Shown here in pieces: positions 59,342 through 64,000 of a stretch of 64,000 bases of DNA (the first letter of the stretch is position 1; every line of letters begins with the position of its first letter). This stretch comes from Enoplolaimus lenunculus (lineage: Eukaryota > Nematoda > Enoplea > Enoplida > Thoracostomopsidae): the NCBI GenBank assembly GCA_030248215.1, contig JASANG010001690.1, positions 18,911-82,910 of the forward strand. The letters are read 5' to 3'. The notes under the pieces were generated by a model, which was not told the origin of the DNA, made no database searches, and worked only from the letters and a program-made list of their open reading frames with translations. A program made the position numbers and the translations under genes.

Positions 59342-59535
59342 TGTAGGACCCGCCGAGATCGGGGCTGCATATAGGCCCATGAATTCAGAGAAGTTTGAGG
59401 TCACGGTCCGGGACGACCACTAAAGACGGAGAAATGTTGGTATATGTGTTGTCACATGTGTATGTACATAGTGTATGTACTGTAAGACACATGCATACAC
59501 GTGCACATATAGTACTTAAGAAAAATATAATATCG

Positions 59536-59640
59536 CACGCGTGGTGTAATGGGTAGCGCGCTTGACCGTGAGCAAGAAGTCCGAGGTTCTTTGCCGACGC
59601 AGCCATACGTTTCGGAAATATTACGGAGATAAATCATGTA
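59536..59640 (+). mobile_element. tRNA-derived SINE copy
   Basis: GCGTGGTGTAATGGGTAGC, GCGCTTGACCGTGAGC, TCCGAGGTTCTTTGCCGACG, then ATACGTTTCGGAAATATTA. Same head and body order as the minus-strand copy at 59160, with a decayed B box. Confidence 0.6.
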
Positions 59641-60647
59641 TATTTGCAGTTTTTCGGAAAAAATATTTCCGACCGTGCAGTTCTGACACGCGCAACTTTA
59701 CACGCATCTACGTTTTACTCATACTTTATGCCAACGAACGATTAATAATAAGCAACGTTTTAAGCATATAACAAGTAAACCGTATACCCCAATTTTAAGC
59801 ATGGTTAACTTCAACTCAATACTGCCAAACCAAATGCCAAGTAAACTGTTCTCCTGCAACAGCAGCAACATACCTGCAACAAACGTTGCTTTTCATACTA
59901 GCTATCTAATTTGCCGTTTTACCAATTTCGTTATTCCACGTAATACACTAAAATACAAATGCACAATAAAATTTCCTTTAAACCTTTAAACATAAGCAAT
60001 CGCCGATTCAATTTCAAAGTCTATTGCTCCGCGCCGGTGGATCCAGAAATTGTTGACGGAGCATCACGCAATGTATATTAATAGTCAATGGATGGGCTGC
60101 AGAAACGTGACTTAAAGTTCAATTTTGACAAAAGTCTGCATTTGACTGAAGTCATAGGTTCTCAATAAGTTATTGCTTACCAGTTAAGTCAGTTACATTA
60201 GCTGCGACTTAAGGCCTAAATTGACTTTAACTCAAAGAAAGGTCGACTAAAAGTTATGTTTCTGCAAACCAGCCAATTCAAAGGTCTACTTTTAAAAGTC
60301 ATGTATCTGCAAACCAGCCAATATTCGCAAAAGCAATTAGTGTGAAATTTTAAAGGGGATTTGGGTGTGAATGCCACTCGCCTGGGTCCGTCAAAAGGCT
60401 TGGCTCTTTTTAAACCGGCAGTCCACCTGGTGTGTTGGGGGCAGGCCCGTAGAAAGCTAACCTTACTAGAGGGGCTAAAAATTTTCAGGAGGATCATTGA
60501 AGGGTTTTCAATGACTTACAAGCAAAATTGAAAGTTTTCTGGAAGGACCAAAATTTTCTAGGTGAGGTTTGCCCCTGCCCCCCCCAAGGCTACTAGCCCG
60601 GTTGGGGCGCTAAAGACGGCGCTGAATTGATTGCTCCCAGGGCCAGC

Positions 60648-60926
60648 GTCAGAGGCGGATCCAAAAATTTCTGACGGGATAGCGCGCTGGGAAATGTTGT
60701 ATGAAACGCAAAAATTGTAAAGTAAGGGACTTTATTATTTTATAACCAAAAAAATTTGTGAGGGCGAAGGATTGTAAGGTAGGGACATTACCATTTTTAT
60801 CACAAAAAATCCTGCTGGAAAAATTGTAAAAAATTGTGAAGTAGGGAGGGAGGGACCTTGCAATATTTAACACAAAAAAATTACACATGGTGGGGTGTAC
60901 GCCACCCCCCCTCTGGATCCGCAGTC
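60648..60926. mobile_element. hAT-type MITE, AGGCGGATCCA ends
   Basis: CAGAGGCGGATCCAAAAATTT at the left and CCTCTGGATCCGCAG at the right are inverted. Inside are repeats of TTGTAAGGTAGGGAC-like sequence. The target duplication is not clear. Confidence 0.6.
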
Positions 60927-61138
60927 GCCGGCGTTAAGGTTGTCGGGCCCCCAAACAGGTCCGACGAGGCCTCCAAAAATGTTTCGCATTCCGTGGTTAG
61001 CGAAAAAATTTAGTTTGCCAGAGTGGAGCAACCTAAGGGTCGCCCACCACCAATTTAGGGTTTTGAGGCGCATCCGCCGGCACTGTTGCTCCCATCTTCG
61101 AATATCATCCGCCGCAACATGCAGTGCACTGCTACAGA

Positions 61139-61393
61139 CAGTGGCGGATCCAGGATCTCAAAATGGGGGGGGCCAATATTTCACAGGTAATAAACTTATT
61201 TTTGACCCATACTGTAGTGTCCCAAATAAAAGGGGAGAAAACAAGAGGGAGCTAAGCTGCTTACACTATTTTACACTATTGTGTATAAAACAGATAAATA
61301 ACCAACATTGAACAGCAATTGACACTCTATATAATTTTTGTCGAGATACTGTGGGGGGGCACGGCCGGGGTGCTCCCCATGGATCCGCCATTA
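61139..61393. mobile_element. hAT-type MITE with near-perfect 8-bp target duplication
   Basis: CAGTGGCGGATCCAGG and CCCATGGATCCGCCATTA are inverted. Flanks GCTACAGA (61131-61138) and GCAACAGA (61394-61401) differ by one base. No transposase frame. Confidence 0.75.
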
Positions 61394-61999
61394 GCAACAG
61401 ATTGTCAAATGTTGCTTTTTGTTCAAAAACTTTCGGAGGGGATTGCGAAATATTTCTCCCTTCTCTTCTTTTCTATACTCGCTCCTGCCTGCCGGGAAGC
61501 TTGTATCGGCATATACCCACCCAAATCGGACGGCTCGTAGCCAAGGAGGGCAGGGTGGTTCAGACATTTTTTGGAAAAAATTTTGGCCCCCCTAGAAAAT
61601 TTTCAACCTTGCTTATAAAGTTTATCGAAAACCCTTGTATTTCTATCCTGAAAATTTTTTAGCCACCCCTAACAAGTTGAACTAGCTACAAGCCTGACTC
61701 GGGCCCATTCATAAGGCGAGCCAAAGGTGGGACGAGCCCCCCCTGGAAAAATCCTCCTCTTGCTACCCCTGGAAAACTTTCAACCTTGATTTCACTGGCT
61801 GCAGGTCTCGCCTGGATATTCAACTTTGCCTGTACTGGCTCCGGGTCTCGCCAGGTCCAAATAACACTCAAAGATACACTCTAATACAGTGTGCGCGGAC
61901 AATATTAACTCCTATATTATATATGTTTATTCTTCGTGTACACATTATAAATATAAACCTACAGTGTTGATATACAAGTTTACAGTCTGTTATTTGGGT

Positions 62000-62072
62000 G
62001 CCGCAATAGCTCAGTTGGGAGAGCGTTAGACTGAAGATCTAAAGGCCGCCTGTTCGATCCAGGCTTGCGGCA
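62000..62072 (+). tRNA. tRNA-Phe(GAA)
   Basis: A complete 73-nt cloverleaf without intron. Acceptor stem GCCGCAA / TTGCGGC and discriminator A; D arm GCTC-AGTTGGGA-GAGC; anticodon stem TTAGA / TCTAA around CTGAAGA, giving anticodon GAA (phenylalanine). The variable region is AAGGC and the T arm contains TTCGATC. A box TAGCTCAGTTGG and B box GTTCGATCC are intact. CCA is not encoded, as expected in a eukaryote. TTTTGGTTTTTA just downstream can serve as the Pol III stop. This is the only fully convincing tRNA gene in the window. Confidence 0.97.
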
Positions 62073-62221
62073 ACGTTTTGGTTTTTAGCAATAAACAATT
62101 ATCCAAACCCTAAGTTATAAATGTCGACATTTTTTGTGAAAATTTTCTCACAACGATTCGCGCGTAAACCATTTTTCACCACGATTTGAGTTCTGCATGT
62201 ACTTTTTTTAATACACTGGTG

Positions 62222-62530
62222 ACGGCCTATAGCCAGAGGGGGACAGAGGGATGCTCAGCGCGACTCTCGGAAAATTTTTTGAGCCATTGTTCCCGGACTA
62301 CTGAGTTCTGTATATACGTCCAGGTCAGTGACGAATCTAAGTGCCACAAGTACCGTCCCTCAAGGGAAATGTCAGCAAAAAATTTGATATATATGTACAG
62401 GCGGCGGGCCTATAGCCAGAGGGGACACGGATGGTCAGCCCGCCTCCGAAAAATTTATCGCGCTCCTAGAAAATTGTTAACCTATTTTGTAAGTTATCGT
62501 AAACCAGGGTCGGAGCAGCCACTCCTCCAC
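62222..62530 (+). repeat. Two direct copies of a CCTATAGCCAGAGGGG sequence
   Basis: GGCCTATAGCCAGAGGGGGAC (about 62224) and GGCCTATAGCCAGAGGGGACA (about 62408) are each followed by a CAGCxCGxCT and GAAAAATTT-type stretch. A weaker relative, TAGCCAAGGAGGGCAGGGTG, starts near 61538. Likely fragments of one transposon family. Confidence 0.7.
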
Positions 62531-64000
62531 CCAGATCGGTTGAAACAGAAATCGCCGAAGTTTTAAAATGCGTCTGGCTATACTCGGTCGCGAGTTTGGA
62601 CGGGGCCCCCACCCCTGTCTACTCCGAAACAAGGCGAGCTGGCTACGGGTCTGACCGGCGGATCAAAGGCGCGCCCAAGGCTAGGACCTTCGGTATTGAA
62701 ATTTCGTTGTTCTTCTCGCCCGCGACCATTTTTCACTATTATATATCGCGTGCTCTCGTCAAAAGCCATATCAAGAAATCAGTCTGTTGCGTCGTATGCT
62801 TGCAATTCTTACATAATATTTTACTTTGTAACTGCAGAAATGTTAGCTTTTCACTCGCTTCAATATCACAGTTTCATTCCACTATTCTTTGTATGGGTTG
62901 ATACTTCTCCGTCAGAAATTTTTATATACGTCACTAATTTTGCTTATAAACGATGAAATAAAACAATCTTACCTTGTTTCCTTCACATTTTAGGCCACCG
63001 TGGCAATACTTAAACTAATGCAATTCAATCCTTACTTACCCGAGTTCCACTCACGATCCAACCTTAAAACCTTAACGCAAATGTAATCGATAATAATGCA
63101 CAAACTCCGCTAAACGAGAATATCACCAATCCGTAGGTACCAGCTCAAACTCAAGAATGATTCCGGTCCCGGCTACCCATACGCGTCTCGACCTCATTTG
63201 CATATCGCCCACACCCACAATTGGGTGTCCGCTATGCGGTTGAGGTCCAGAGCCACACACCCTGTTACTTCTTTTCCTGCCACAAAACACCACAACAACA
63301 ACAACAATAATACTGTTATCTGCACAACCAATCGCAAAGCACCATTTTGGTGCTGACATAGCCTAGCTATGTCGTTAGTCGCAATTTAGGCCAACCAAAT
63401 ATGCACAATTAATCAACGACATTTTACGGCCACGCAGGGCCCAGGTAAGTTAAACATTGCGGACACAGCCGCCATAGCATAGTTTTACCAATTCTACGCC
63501 TTGTAGCAACGCCTAAGCCTAACTTAAGTTCTAAGAGAGACTAGGTGGCGCCACGGACTCCCTTAAGGTGTGGTTTTGATATTTGGTTTTAATTTATGTT
63601 TTAGTTTTTAGTTTGAAATAGGTTTGAGAGGGACCGAGCCACCTACAGTACGCATACCTGTTATTCGGTTACGGACTGTTTTTATTTTTCAACCCGCCCT
63701 CCGCCGCCCTTCGTCACTGATATATTCGGTATTGCATCTGTTCGTTGAATAAAAATATTCATTTTGGAACCATACTATTTTCACACACCACCTAAGCAAG
63801 CCAAGCGGCCGGAAAGCTACGCACAATTTTAAACTCTAATAGGTCCCAGCGCAAAAAATTTAGCTTTTGTACAGTCCTAATTCGGACATACCGTGCGCGT
63901 AAGCGAAACGAGCGAAAAGCTAGACGTAAAGTTTGAATTAAACGACTTTGTACCAGTCTAAAAACGTTTCTTGGTTCCTGATATTAAGGGCGTATATAGA
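62531..64000. other. Right flank
   Basis: Apart from the candidate exon at 63123-63359, I see only repeat-like sequence. Positions about 63640-63730 (TTATTCGGTTACGGACTG, CCGCCCTTCGTCACTGA) match, in reverse, the element nested at 38277-38580. Confidence 0.5.
63123..63359 (-). CDS. Candidate exon of an unrecognised gene
   Basis: A GC- and CpG-rich frame of 78 residues beginning MSAPKWCFAIGCADNSIIVV, then a valine run from a GTT repeat, and ending GVGDMQMRSRRVWVAGTGII and LEFELVPTDW. The outer parts look like beta-propeller (WD-type) strands, and the GTT repeat could be intronic. A possible acceptor, AGTAACAG, lies about half way along. I cannot name a family. It could be the start of a gene read leftward, or chance. 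Confidence 0.3.
   Translation of the reverse strand: MSAPKWCFAIGCADNSIIVVVVVVFCGRKRSNRVCGSGPQPHSGHPIVGVGDMQMRSRRVWVAGTGIILEFELVPTDW

Larger units (their letters stand above)
57773..61999. other. Region upstream of TRAPPC8
   Basis: No protein-coding exon seen. It should contain the TRAPPC8 promoter in its first few hundred bases. The rest is tRNA-like repeats (57999-59640) and hAT-type elements (60648 and 61139), with related GGATCC and CCCCCC-rich fragments to 61900. Confidence 0.6.

Overview
This is nuclear DNA from an AT-rich, intron-rich animal genome, almost certainly an invertebrate. I cannot place the phylum from the sequence alone. Every recognisable gene is a conserved eukaryotic housekeeping gene split by GT-AG introns. 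Donors are mostly GTAAG-like and acceptors are short TTTCAG or TTTTAG. Most of the remaining DNA is small non-autonomous transposons, minisatellites and foldback sequences. Degenerate TTAGGC-type hexamers occur inside one transposon family. TTAGGC is the classic nematode telomere unit, but this is weak evidence because the tracts lie inside dispersed elements.

Gene layout, left to right: (1) 1741-2343 (+), the 3' end of an unrecognised gene, interrupted by one intron. (2) MTG1 (+, 8731-11444, 4 coding exons), a mitochondrial ribosome-assembly GTPase. (3) RFC5 (-, 13763-19874, 11 coding exons), a clamp-loader subunit. (4) Two complete, same-strand SNRPE genes (24542-25229 and 28760-29348), encoding Sm protein E of the spliceosomal snRNPs, each with one intron at the same codon. 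(5) ANAPC13 (+, 31699-32575), a small anaphase-promoting-complex subunit. (6) SLC25A26 (+, 34700-37431), the mitochondrial S-adenosylmethionine carrier, with an unusual C-terminal extension of about 111 residues. (7) TRAPPC8 (-, 41309-57772, 26 coding exons), a TRAPPIII trafficking subunit. (8) A tRNA-Phe(GAA) at 62000-62072, beside a cluster of tRNA-like repeats at 57999-59640. A possible exon of another gene lies at 63123-63359 (-). MTG1 and RFC5 converge, as do SLC25A26 and TRAPPC8. The genes do not form an operon-like functional set. All exon models were assembled by hand from reading frame, splice-site phase and remembered family sequences; in each of the seven identified genes the phases close exactly.

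The repeat content is the most informative part of the window. Several insertions can be proved from the sequence itself: hAT-type elements with perfect 8-bp target duplications (GTCCTAGC, ATGTATAC, ATCATATG), a Harbinger-type MITE (TTA duplication) inside the inverted repeat of another element, and a 5'-truncated LINE with AAGTACA duplications inside a dispersed repeat whose empty site survives elsewhere in the window. A 0.9-kb foldback element ends about 50 bp before the MTG1 start codon. I found no prokaryotic features, no CRISPR array and no recognisable LTR or virus-derived element.
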